From positions 1 to 22,663 of IMG/VR virus record IMGVR_UViG_3300028025_004234: DNA of 22,663 nucleotides, one strand, 5' to 3'. Origin of the DNA: a virus. The notes beneath the pieces are model-generated. The model had not been told where the DNA came from, made no database searches, and was given only the letters and a program-made list of their open reading frames with translations. Below, piece after piece: positions 1 to 6,638 of the stretch (position 1 is the first letter of the stretch; each line of letters opens with the position of its first letter). The position numbers and the translations under genes were made by a program.

Positions 1-19
1 TAACAAGGAGGTAAGTCCT

Positions 20-583
20 ATGACAGAAGATACAACAGCAGTCGCAGAAGCACCAGTTGCAGAAGCAGAAGTAAGCGTATCAGCAGAGGTCACTCCAGAG
101 GCACAGCCAGTAGCAGAGAAGGCATTAGATGTAGAGACAGCAGTTGCAGAAGTTGCACCTGAAGTTGAAACATCTAAGTCTGACGAAGTTGCGGATGATA
201 GTGCTACATCTTCACCAGAAGATGCAACAGAGGCTCCAGCAGAAGAGGCATCAGAAGATGCTGAAAAGGCTGATCAAGTAATTATAAACGCAATTACAGA
301 GATTAAAGAGTCTGTTACTAATGCCTTTGGCGATCTAACAGCAACAATTAAGTCACTTAGTGACGAAGTTGCGAACATGAAGAAGTCTCTTGATGCAACA
401 ACAACTGATGTTGATCAAATTAAGGGAACCTTTAATGAAATTGGCAAGCGAGTAGATCTAGTAGAGCTAGACACCGCTTTCCGCAAGTCTGGCGATCTAG
501 GCGAGATCGTGCAGGAGCCAGTAATGGTTCAAAAATCCCTATGGGGCGGACGTTTCCTCAAATTCTCCGACCTATACAACTAA
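20..583 (+). CDS. Probable capsid scaffolding protein
   Basis: 187 residues. The start is an ATG eight bases after AAGGAGG (5-11), and a TAA at 1-3 may end the upstream gene. Residues 1-85 are a low-complexity acidic stretch of Ala, Glu, Val and Pro, probably disordered. Residues 86-150 have heptad-like spacing typical of a coiled coil. The C-terminus (about 165-187) turns basic and aromatic, with SLWGGRFL at 173-180. An acidic disordered/helical body with a short capsid-binding tail, placed directly before the major capsid gene, is the usual form of a siphophage scaffolding protein, which directs procapsid assembly and is then lost. Its arginine codons are all CGN, as in the capsid gene. It could instead be a scaffold part separated from a maturation protease, whose gene would lie just outside the window. 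The role is inferred from position and composition. Confidence 0.6.
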   Translation: MTEDTTAVAEAPVAEAEVSVSAEVTPEAQPVAEKALDVETAVAEVAPEVETSKSDEVADDSATSSPEDATEAPAEEASEDAEKADQVIINAITEIKESVTNAFGDLTATIKSLSDEVANMKKSLDATTTDVDQIKGTFNEIGKRVDLVELDTAFRKSGDLGEIVQEPVMVQKSLWGGRFLKFSDLYN

Positions 584-595
584 CATAAAATCACT

Positions 596-601
596 AGGAG
601 G
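596..601 (+). promoter_or_regulatory. Ribosome binding site fixing the capsid protein start
   Basis: AGGAGG lies eight bases before ATG 610. An in-frame GTG at 601 overlaps the last base of this site, so the longer reading (three extra residues) is not the real start. Confidence 0.85.
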
Positions 602-609
602 TGAACAAT

Positions 610-1731
610 ATGTCAGAAGATATCGTAAAGAACTATCCAGGTTCTCCAACAGTAGACCACGCTCACAGCGGTGATGGTGCATTTGCTTCAGGAAGCTCAG
701 CTAACGCTGCAATTCCAGTCGCAGGACGCACAGGAACTATGGGCAATATTGCTACAGCAAATATGGGAGTACTAGATGGTCCTAACGCAGTAAATCCATC
801 AGGTACACCTGGTGGTATCTTGCTACCTGAGCAAGCCCGTCGCTTCATTGATTATGTGTGGGATGCTACAGTTCTCGCTAAAGATGGACGTAGAGTTACA
901 ATGCGAGCAAATACAATGGAACTTGAAAAAGTTAACGTTGGTGAGCGTGTAATTCGTGCAGCAGCACAGGCAGACCCTACATTTACCAATGCAGGAGCAA
1001 CATTCTCAAAGGTTGAACTTACTACTAAGAAGATTCGTCTTGACTGGGAAGTATCAACAGAAGCACTTGAAGATAACCTAGAAGGTGGAGCTCTTGAAGA
1101 CCACCTTGTTCGTTTGATGACAACAGCATTTGCAAACGACATTGAAGATCTTGCGATCAACGGTGACGGTTCAACTGCTCCATTCCTTTCAATCATGGAT
1201 GGTTTCGTTAACAAGGTAACTTCAGGATCAGCAGCACACGAGTCATTCGTAACTGTTGCAAACAACGAGTGGACAACTCCTGTTCTACAGGACATTATCC
1301 TTGCAATGCCACGTAAGTATCGTGCAATCAAGAACAACCTAAAGTTCTATGCAGGTACAGACGCATTCCAGGGTATCGTCAAGAACAACGGTACACTTGC
1401 TGATGCAATTGCAGAGGCATTCTCTCCAATCGCAGCAGGAACACCTGCTAACCGTCAGAGCTATCTAGATGGTGCAGCACAGACATTCGGTGGAGCACGT
1501 ACAACACGTGTTCTTGGTGTTGAAGTTCAGGAAGTTCCATACTACCCTGCAGGATATGTAGATCTTACATTCCCTCAGAACCGTGTATGGGGATTCCAGC
1601 GTGACATCACTGTAAACCGTTTCTACCAACCAAAGAAGGATACAATTGAGTACACAGTATTCGTCCGCTTTGGTCTACAATGGGAAGAGCTTGATGCAGT
1701 TGCATTCGCAACAGCAGCAAACAACTCATAA
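610..1731 (+). CDS. Major capsid protein, HK97 fold
   Basis: 373 residues from ATG 610. The protein forms the icosahedral shell. Residues 1-70 are a Gly/Ala/Ser/Pro-rich arm. The body begins near LLPEQARRF (71-79) and continues through a charged helix and E-loop-like strand region rich in Val and Arg. The pattern of a 'PEQ..RFIDYVWD' helix, a repeated VGERVIRA segment and a C-terminal R-F-Y-x-P strand is that of capsid proteins of actinobacterial siphophages with the HK97 fold. Codon use is strongly biased: roughly 18 of 19 arginines are CGN, and AAC, AAG and TTC are preferred, as expected of the most abundant virion protein. An intrinsic terminator follows directly. The N-terminal arm has a separate paralogue at 1799-2044. 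Whether a maturation protease removes the arm cannot be seen here. Confidence 0.9.
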   Translation: MSEDIVKNYPGSPTVDHAHSGDGAFASGSSANAAIPVAGRTGTMGNIATANMGVLDGPNAVNPSGTPGGILLPEQARRFIDYVWDATVLAKDGRRVTMRANTMELEKVNVGERVIRAAAQADPTFTNAGATFSKVELTTKKIRLDWEVSTEALEDNLEGGALEDHLVRLMTTAFANDIEDLAINGDGSTAPFLSIMDGFVNKVTSGSAAHESFVTVANNEWTTPVLQDIILAMPRKYRAIKNNLKFYAGTDAFQGIVKNNGTLADAIAEAFSPIAAGTPANRQSYLDGAAQTFGGARTTRVLGVEVQEVPYYPAGYVDLTFPQNRVWGFQRDITVNRFYQPKKDTIEYTVFVRFGLQWEELDAVAFATAANNS

Positions 1732-1747
1732 TCATTGAAACACTTTA

Positions 1748-1788
1748 TAGGGAGGGTAGCGTAAAAACTACCCTCCTTATTTTCTTTT
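1748..1788 (+). terminator. Intrinsic terminator after the capsid gene
   Basis: A perfect 9-bp stem pairs GGAGGGTAG (1751-1759) with CTACCCTCC (1768-1776) across an 8-base loop. It extends outward by a G-T pair and two A/T pairs, and is followed by a T-rich run (1777-1788). It lies 17 bases after the capsid stop codon. Some read-through is likely needed for the next gene, since no good promoter was seen between the hairpin and 1799. Confidence 0.9.
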
Positions 1789-1798
1789 AGGAGCAAAT

Positions 1799-2044
1799 AT
1801 GTCTTATCCAGGAACAAATCCAGTTGATCATAATCACTTTGGAAATGGTGCAATCGCATCTTTAGGAACACCTGGAGTAATAATTATGGGACCAAGTGGA
1901 CTTCAAGTAAATACTTTAGGAAATCTTCCAGGCGCAAACATGGGAGATACAACAGGACCAAATGCAGTAAATCCTTCTGGAGTACCAAACGGTATTCGTT
2001 TACCATCACAAAATAATTTCGGTAAACCAAGAAGAAGACGCTAA
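1799..2044 (+). CDS. Stand-alone paralogue of the capsid protein N-terminal arm
   Basis: 81 residues; ATG 1799 follows AGGAG (1788-1792). The whole protein aligns with residues 9-73 of the major capsid protein. The shared blocks are YPG, VDH-x-H, G(D/N)GA(F/I)AS, ANMG, and a final 17-residue block with 14 identities (capsid 57-73, here 53-69), starting GPNAVNPSG. Homology stops where the capsid body starts; here the chain instead ends in a basic tail, GKPRRRR. There is therefore no HK97 fold, only the arm. It sits just after the capsid terminator, so less is probably made than of capsid protein. Possible roles are a minor capsid or decoration component, a competitor for whatever binds the capsid arm, or a DNA-contacting internal protein through the Arg tail. 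All are inference; the homology is directly visible. Confidence 0.85.
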   Translation: MSYPGTNPVDHNHFGNGAIASLGTPGVIIMGPSGLQVNTLGNLPGANMGDTTGPNAVNPSGVPNGIRLPSQNNFGKPRRRR

Positions 2045-2047
2045 TTC

Positions 2048-2056
2048 TGGTATAAT
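2048..2056 (+). promoter_or_regulatory. Extended -10 promoter before the HeH-like gene
   Basis: TGGTATAAT is a perfect TGnTATAAT extended -10 element, in the 28-base gap before ATG 2073. No TTGACA-like -35 lies at the usual distance. Transcription would start near 2063, giving a very short leader that carries the AGGAGG ribosome site (2062-2067) close to its 5' end. The bases after it (GACAT) resemble those after the promoter at 6605. Confidence 0.6.
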
Positions 2057-2072
2057 GACATAGGAGGATTAA

Positions 2073-2417
2073 ATGTCTATTACTGAAGAACTATCCAAGA
2101 AAACTGTTATGGAGATAAAGTCCTATGCCAAAAGAAATAATATTGATATTGTGGGTGCAAACAAAAAAACAGAGATTTTAGAAATTATTGCTAACTGGAC
2201 CCCAAGTGAAGAGCCAGTAGAACAAAAAATAGAAACAGTCCAAAAGGTAAATGAAAATGTTGCATTGTTTTCAGAAAGAAATATTTTTTGGAATGGCGTT
2301 GGCACTCTAGAAAAAGGATACAATATTGTGAAAAAGGAGGAATCGGAAAAATGGGCTACACACAGGTCAGTTCGCATTGCGACACCACAAGAAGTTGCCT
2401 CATACTACGGTAAATAA
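2073..2417 (+). CDS. Small head-region protein with a HeH/SAP-like N-terminal domain
   Basis: 114 residues; ATG 2073 is five bases after AGGAGG. Residues 6-41 form two short helices around a turn, with the pattern L-x-x-x-T-V-x-E-I-K-x-Y-A, then I-x-I-V-G-A-N-K-K-T-E-I-L-x-I-I. This is the layout of HeH/LEM, SAP or Rho N-terminal helix-extended-loop-helix domains, which often bind nucleic acid. A charged linker (42-62) leads to a C-terminal part (63-114) with small strands (FWNGVGTLEKGYNIV). Small proteins with such domains commonly occur between capsid and connector genes in actinophages, where their role is not settled. It has its own promoter and a strong ribosome site. A link to packaged DNA or to the head-tail vertex is inference. 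Confidence 0.65.
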   Translation: MSITEELSKKTVMEIKSYAKRNNIDIVGANKKTEILEIIANWTPSEEPVEQKIETVQKVNENVALFSERNIFWNGVGTLEKGYNIVKKEESEKWATHRSVRIATPQEVASYYGK

Positions 2418-2419
2418 AT

Positions 2420-3406
2420 ATGATAGTACTTAGACTTCCACCATTTCCCATTGACATAAAGTACGATGTTCCACAAGCAGATACTGACTATTTGTTTACA
2501 ATAGAAAACTCTTTAATTAACATTAATATATCGGAAACTCTAACTTCTGACTCAAACTCACAAATTACATTTACCTTAACTGGTGATCTTGTCAAATATG
2601 ATGATGACTACTCTGTACAAATTTATGAAGCTGACGAAGAGTCAGAACAAGATCTAGTACTTGAAGATAGCTTAACTATTATTCGTCCATACGTTAATCC
2701 AAATACATTAGGAACTACCGCAACAGAAATTGCAGAAGCAACATACAATGAGCGCCTTGCAAGAGCCATAATTGACTCTATAATTGGAACTAAGTTTACA
2801 TTTGAAAAGAAAATAATTGAGGTAGTTGGACAAGGAACAGATTATCTAGCGTTCTGGGAACCAGTTTACAGTGTCAATAAAGTATATGAAAATGCAAGAT
2901 TGGTCTACGATGTAACTAATACTACTGATGGACCAGCACTTGATGGATATAATTATATTTTTACAAAAGATGGAACTTCAATGGTTAAAGTTCCAGTAGA
3001 CTACGATCCTAATGAATCAAAAGATCGCTTAGAAAGAAAACCACTAAAGTATAGAGATGCAGGATCAGATTCATTTTATGCATATGCACCATATGAAAAC
3101 TATGACAATATGTGGACAAATACAAGAAATCAACCAGCAGCATTTCCTGAAGGTGTTGACTATATAGTTGACTATGATGCAGGGTATAAAGTTATTCCAG
3201 GCGACATCCGTGATGCTATGAACCTATTAATTGAAGACATTAAGTGTGGAAGAATGGAACACTACAAGACATACATTTCTGAATATCAGACAGATCAGTT
3301 TAGACTCAAGTATGATTCATCAAAGTTTTCTGGTACTGGAAATATTCTTGTTGATATGATTATTGATAAGTATATAACAGACATTAAAAAGCCTGGATTA
3401 TTATAA
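2420..3406 (+). CDS. Head-to-tail adaptor, with long N-terminal extension
   Basis: 328 residues; ATG 2420 lies two bases after the preceding stop and has no clear ribosome site, so it is probably translationally coupled. The C-terminal half has the hallmark of siphophage adaptors (HK97 gp6-like): YIVDYDAGY, then IPGDIRDAMNLLIEDI (about 246-275), followed by a long helix (GRMEHYKTYISEYQ). In this family the strand packs against the portal ring and the helices close the connector. HK97 gp6 is only about a third of this length. Here residues 1-90 look like a separate beta-rich domain (SLININISETL, QITFTLTGDLV, YSVQIYE), and 100-245 add further strands. It is the first of four tightly packed connector genes, which supports the call. 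Confidence 0.7.
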   Translation: MIVLRLPPFPIDIKYDVPQADTDYLFTIENSLININISETLTSDSNSQITFTLTGDLVKYDDDYSVQIYEADEESEQDLVLEDSLTIIRPYVNPNTLGTTATEIAEATYNERLARAIIDSIIGTKFTFEKKIIEVVGQGTDYLAFWEPVYSVNKVYENARLVYDVTNTTDGPALDGYNYIFTKDGTSMVKVPVDYDPNESKDRLERKPLKYRDAGSDSFYAYAPYENYDNMWTNTRNQPAAFPEGVDYIVDYDAGYKVIPGDIRDAMNLLIEDIKCGRMEHYKTYISEYQTDQFRLKYDSSKFSGTGNILVDMIIDKYITDIKKPGLL

Positions 3407-3858
3407 TGAGTACGGTGTGCGAAACTACCGACTTTATGTTTCCAATGTTGGCAGACATTTACTATCCTGTAGTTGAACAAGCTGCCTATGGAAACCTAAA
3501 GAAACAGTGGGTTCTTGATAGAACCGTAGCCTGCTATCTTAGCTCTGCAACAGGAAAAACAAAAGAAGAAATTATTCCTAATGTTAAAATTGATCAAGAA
3601 GCAAGTCTGGTTGGAAGAGTCAAGCTTGACCTTAGAATATCAACACATCATGAAAGACAATCTATGACAAATATTCTTGTCACAAACATAAGGCTTCCAA
3701 ATTCAGAAACAATATATATGGAAACTGCTGGACCTAGATCAGGACAGGGAACCATATATGAGGTTGCCTCACAAGAGCCATTAGTTGGACCAACAAACAA
3801 AGTTGATTTCTATAAAGTTCTTTTGCGTCGTTCAACTAATCAGTCGGTGGATGTATGA
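3406..3858 (+). CDS. Head-to-tail stopper (head closure protein)
   Basis: 150 residues. Its ATG shares one base with the adaptor stop (TAATG), so translation is coupled. The protein is mostly beta, with a basic C-terminal strand (about 135-146, DFYKVLLRRSTNQ). Size, position between adaptor and tail-completion genes, and a short N-terminal segment rich in aromatics (MFPMLADIYYPVVEQ) followed by strands fit a stopper that seals the connector after DNA packaging. Assignment rests mainly on order and fold impression. A neck protein of another class is possible. Confidence 0.55.
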   Translation: MSTVCETTDFMFPMLADIYYPVVEQAAYGNLKKQWVLDRTVACYLSSATGKTKEEIIPNVKIDQEASLVGRVKLDLRISTHHERQSMTNILVTNIRLPNSETIYMETAGPRSGQGTIYEVASQEPLVGPTNKVDFYKVLLRRSTNQSVDV

Positions 3859-4529
3859 TTAGAATAACAGCAAACACTAATTTATTTAGAAAAGACATGA
3901 TGAACATAATTGATTATTCTCTTGGTTTTTTAGATGGAATAAACAGAGGAAAGTCTAAATTTTTTAATACTATTGGAGCACTTACTAGTGACTCACTAAA
4001 AAACTTTATTGATATAAATGCTAAACTAAATCCTGCTATGCTTCAGCATGTGTATGAATGGTATCAGGTTGGAAGTCCAGAAGCAAGACTATACAATATA
4101 TCATACAATGCCAAAGATTCTGGAGTATCACTTTCTTCAACATTTTCGCAGTCATCAACAATTAAAGATGGATCAAATGTTCCCTTTTACGATAAAGCAA
4201 GAATTATGGAAAACGGTGTGCCAGTATTGATTTCCCCAAAGACATCAGGAGTTTTAGTTTTTGAGGATAACGGAGAAACTGTTTTTACAAAGAAAGATGT
4301 ATTAGTTACAAATCCTGGAGGACGAGCAGCAGTTGGTGGATTTGAAAAAACATTTGATTTATTCTTTACTAAATATTTTTCACAGGCATTCATGAAATCA
4401 AGCGGTATAAAAGATTATCTAGAAAATCCAATAGCCTACAAAGCAAATATAAAGGCTGGCAAAAATAACGGTAAGTCTGTTGGAGTTAGAACAGGATACC
4501 AATGGATAGCACAGGCAGGGGTAGCATAA
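3855..4529 (+). CDS. Neck / tail-completion protein (HK97 gp10-like position)
   Basis: 224 residues, overlapping the previous gene by four bases (ATGA). The N-terminus is helical (about 8-60), followed by HVYEWYQVGSPEARLYNI, a mixed beta region (80-145) and a basic C-terminal segment ending in YQWIAQAGVA. The third gene of the connector cassette in siphophages is usually the gp10-like protein that joins the tail to the closed head, and its typical length and alpha-then-beta layout match. AGA is the main arginine codon, as expected for a low-copy ring protein. No catalytic motif is visible. The functional label is inferred from position. Confidence 0.5.
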   Translation: MIRITANTNLFRKDMMNIIDYSLGFLDGINRGKSKFFNTIGALTSDSLKNFIDINAKLNPAMLQHVYEWYQVGSPEARLYNISYNAKDSGVSLSSTFSQSSTIKDGSNVPFYDKARIMENGVPVLISPKTSGVLVFEDNGETVFTKKDVLVTNPGGRAAVGGFEKTFDLFFTKYFSQAFMKSSGIKDYLENPIAYKANIKAGKNNGKSVGVRTGYQWIAQAGVA

Positions 4530-4530
4530 T

Positions 4531-5103
4531 ATGGCAAATAATTCACCTTTAAATACTCCAGTTCTTTGGATTAACAAATATCTTGAAGATCAAATACCTC
4601 TATTGACCAATATTGAAGTACCACTATTTCCTTCATCCCCATCAATAATTGATGACTTGACTGGATCATTTCCAGTAGGTGGAGTTATGGGTACATGGGA
4701 TAGACTAATCAAGATGAATCGTAAAGGTTTTCCACACATCAAGTGCGAGCAGCTTCTTTATTATTTCTATGCAACAGCAGAAAATACAATAGAAAATATG
4801 GTTCAGATTCAGGAGTCAGTCCTTAGACTAATGGACCGTTTTGATGAAACGGCAGAAGAAGTCAATAACTGGTGCAGCAATCGTCAGATTAGAATTAGCC
4901 CTACAGAGGCATTAGACAGCCAGTTCTACTTCCACAACTTTAAGGTATATCAGCTTGAGGAGACCAGAGATATCATTGACTTTGGTACAGCTCGTACGTA
5001 TGGCGGTAATAAGATAATTATTGACTTTGACTACCATCAAATGCCAGATCTGACAGCAAGAGACTGGAAGCCTGAAAAACTAGCCACAAAAATAATTATA
5101 TAA
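4531..5103 (+). CDS. Tail terminator protein
   Basis: 190 residues; ATG 4531 is one base after the preceding stop. It is the last connector gene before the tail tube gene, the usual place of the tail terminator, which caps the growing tail and docks it to the head. Visible structure: an N-terminal segment (1-55) beginning NTPVLWINKYL, a central helix around AENTIENMVQIQESVLRLMDRF, and C-terminal strands (QFYFHNFKVYQLEETRDI, KIIIDFDYH). The alternation 'helix, then long strand describing the measured tail-facing sheet' resembles terminators of actinophages. The identification is by context and layout; no diagnostic catalytic residues exist for this family. Confidence 0.6.
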   Translation: MANNSPLNTPVLWINKYLEDQIPLLTNIEVPLFPSSPSIIDDLTGSFPVGGVMGTWDRLIKMNRKGFPHIKCEQLLYYFYATAENTIENMVQIQESVLRLMDRFDETAEEVNNWCSNRQIRISPTEALDSQFYFHNFKVYQLEETRDIIDFGTARTYGGNKIIIDFDYHQMPDLTARDWKPEKLATKIII

Positions 5104-5108
5104 AACAC

Positions 5109-5117
5109 TGTTATAAT
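5109..5117 (+). promoter_or_regulatory. Extended -10 promoter for the tail tube gene
   Basis: TGTTATAAT (TGnTATAAT) lies just after the tail terminator stop codon. The start of transcription would fall near 5124, giving a leader of about 60 bases before ATG 5185. No -35 hexamer is visible. This promoter would give the highly expressed tube gene its own transcript, ending at the hairpin at 5840. Confidence 0.6.
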
Positions 5118-5184
5118 TGATTTTGAGGAAACACAAACGCCAAACAACTTAATAATCCTATTAATGAAAAAGAGGTGAAATACT

Positions 5185-5820
5185 ATGGCTTATAGTCGTG
5201 GAACGTCAACCAACATTATCGTTGGTGCAGCAGCACTTTTTGTGGCAGACACAACACTTGATGCTAATTCACTAACTCCTTTTGTAAACTCAGAGACATT
5301 CCGTGAGACACTTGCGGATGATGCTGATTACACAAACGTTGGTTACACAATGAACGGTCTTGAATTAAATTTTCAGCCTGACTTCGGTGAAGTTCAAGTT
5401 GATCAGATTCTTGACGTTGCAAAGCTTTACAAGCAAGGCATGCAGGTAAATCTTGCAACAGCTTTTGCTGAAGCAACACTAGAGAACCTTCTTCTAGCTT
5501 TGGCTTACTCAGATAGCAAGCTTACAGGAACAAAGAGCTCATCTAACGGACGATCACTTGATCTTTCTGCTGGTGATATCGGAGAGTGCCCTGTAGAGCG
5601 TGGTATTGTTGCAGTAGGTCCAGGAACTGGAGACTGCGTTGACTCTGCTTATGTAGAGCGTGTTTACACAGCATACCGTGCACTTTCAATTGAGAATGTT
5701 ACAGTATCTGCAAAGCGTGATGAGGCTTCAATGTTTGAAGTATCATTCCGTCTTCTACCAGAGGATGTCTCTGGTTCATACGGTAAGATCGTAGATCGTA
5801 CTTGGACAGCAACATCATAA
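5185..5820 (+). CDS. Major tail (tube) protein
   Basis: 211 residues; ATG 5185 follows AGAGGTG (5171-5177). The protein forms the stacked rings of the tail tube. It starts with a strand-rich segment (TSTNIIVGAAALFVA) and has a central helix (QILDVAKLYKQGMQVNLATAF). The C-terminal strands (LSIENVTVSAKRDE, FEVSFRLLPED) are typical of tube proteins, in which the cargo position is filled by gene order: after the tail terminator and before the chaperones and tape measure. All of its roughly nine arginines are CGN (eight CGT), the signature of a very highly expressed gene in this genome. It has its own promoter and is closed by an intrinsic terminator. Confidence 0.85.
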   Translation: MAYSRGTSTNIIVGAAALFVADTTLDANSLTPFVNSETFRETLADDADYTNVGYTMNGLELNFQPDFGEVQVDQILDVAKLYKQGMQVNLATAFAEATLENLLLALAYSDSKLTGTKSSSNGRSLDLSAGDIGECPVERGIVAVGPGTGDCVDSAYVERVYTAYRALSIENVTVSAKRDEASMFEVSFRLLPEDVSGSYGKIVDRTWTATS

Positions 5821-5839
5821 TTTAATAATTATACGACTT

Positions 5840-5872
5840 AGCCCACTTCTTTTGAGGTGGGCTTTGTTGTTT
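5840..5872 (+). terminator. Intrinsic terminator after the tail tube gene
   Basis: A 10-bp stem, AGCCCACTTC (5840-5849) with GAGGTGGGCT (5854-5863), has one G-T pair and a TTTT loop. It is followed by TTTGTTGTTTCT. It starts 20 bases after the tube stop codon and ends just before the next promoter. Confidence 0.9.
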
Positions 5873-5875
5873 CTA

Positions 5876-5884
5876 TGATAGAAT
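5876..5884 (+). promoter_or_regulatory. Extended -10 promoter giving a probable leaderless transcript
   Basis: TGATAGAAT matches TGnTAtAAT with one change. The hexamer ends seven bases before ATG 5892, so the expected start of transcription (5890-5892) falls on or next to the start codon. No ribosome binding site can be seen before 5892; the bases are AGATAAA. No -35 is possible in the usual place because the terminator hairpin occupies it. Confidence 0.6.
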
Positions 5885-5891
5885 AGATAAA

Positions 5892-6596
5892 ATGGCTACA
5901 CAAATATATCACAGAGAAAATGTTTATTTAATTGATGGAACAGAAATAGAGATAACTCCATTAAAAATTAAATACTTAAGAGATTTTATGATTGTTTTTA
6001 ATGAAATTGAAAACGTATCAGATGATGATGGTGCCATTGATATTTTATCAAAATGTGTGGGTATATGTATGAAACAATACTATCCATCAATATCAGACTC
6101 ATTTGAAGACAATATAGATTTACCAACAATATATAAGATTATTGATGTAGCAGCGGGAATAAAAATAAACAAGAAATCAGAAGAAACAGTTAAGGATCAA
6201 GCAACAAGCAGTGGTATGACATGGCAAGACTTAGACCTTGCAAAACTAGAGGCAGAAGTATTTATTTTGGGTATTTGGAAAGACTATAATGAACTAGAAC
6301 AGTCTCTATCAATGCCTGAGCTAATGGTTACATTATCTAGTAAAAGAGAGCTAGACTATGAAGAAAAGAAATTTCTTGCAGCAATTCAGGGTGTAGATTT
6401 AGAAAGCTCATCTGGATCTGACAAAGGACAAAAAGAGTGGGAAGATATGAAGGCTAGAGTCTTTAGCCAAGGAGCAACATCTGATAGTAATGATGTGTTG
6501 GCTCTTCAAGGACAAAATGCTCAAAAGGCAGGGTTTGGTATTAACATGGGACTTGATTACGAAAATTTGGTAGATCCAACACTCCTAAAAAATTGA
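5892..6596 (+). CDS. Tail assembly chaperone, long form (G and T parts in one frame)
   Basis: 234 residues. Residues 1-90 are homologous to the whole of the next gene (same DGTEI at 15-19, PLKI at 23-26, MKQY, and DLPT-I-YKI at 76-83). Residues about 108-170 add a helical part (WQDLDLAKLEAEVFILGIW, ELMVTLSSKRELDYEEKKFLAAIQG), which corresponds to the T extension that most siphophages reach only by a -1 ribosomal frameshift. Residues 171-234 are a low-complexity tail. This is therefore a GT-like protein encoded without frameshifting; such proteins hold the tape measure and recruit tube subunits. Its four arginines are all AGA, it lacks a ribosome site and probably starts a leaderless message: all signs of low expression, as expected of the minor long form. 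Confidence 0.75.
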   Translation: MATQIYHRENVYLIDGTEIEITPLKIKYLRDFMIVFNEIENVSDDDGAIDILSKCVGICMKQYYPSISDSFEDNIDLPTIYKIIDVAAGIKINKKSEETVKDQATSSGMTWQDLDLAKLEAEVFILGIWKDYNELEQSLSMPELMVTLSSKRELDYEEKKFLAAIQGVDLESSSGSDKGQKEWEDMKARVFSQGATSDSNDVLALQGQNAQKAGFGINMGLDYENLVDPTLLKN

Positions 6597-6604
6597 CACT
6601 TTCG

Positions 6605-6613
6605 TGCTATAAT
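6605..6613 (+). promoter_or_regulatory. Extended -10 promoter for the short chaperone gene
   Basis: TGCTATAAT is a perfect TGnTATAAT. The start of transcription would be near 6620, giving a leader of about 19 bases with AGGAGG (6629-6634) four bases before ATG 6639. The element lies between two copies of AATTGACA (6591-6598 and 6611-6618), 20 bases apart. The first contains TTGACA but is only nine bases from the -10, too close to serve as a -35. Confidence 0.65.
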
Positions 6614-6638
6614 TGACATAACCTAATTAGGAGGTAGT

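Noticed and set aside
601-609. GTG start adding three residues to the capsid protein
   Set aside because: The GTG overlaps the AGGAGG that serves ATG 610 and has no ribosome site of its own.
3402-3407. TATAAT at gene junctions 3402, 18766 and 20612 as promoters
   Set aside because: At 3402 and 18766 it is produced by the TA-TAATG stop/start overlap, and at 20612 by a stop codon after ATA. None has the TGn extension or a -35. The one at 20612 sits before a good ribosome site and is the least certain rejection.
6593-6613. TTGACA at 6593 as a -35 box for TATAAT at 6608
   Set aside because: The spacer is only nine bases, far from the usual 16-18; the extended TG motif explains the promoter better.
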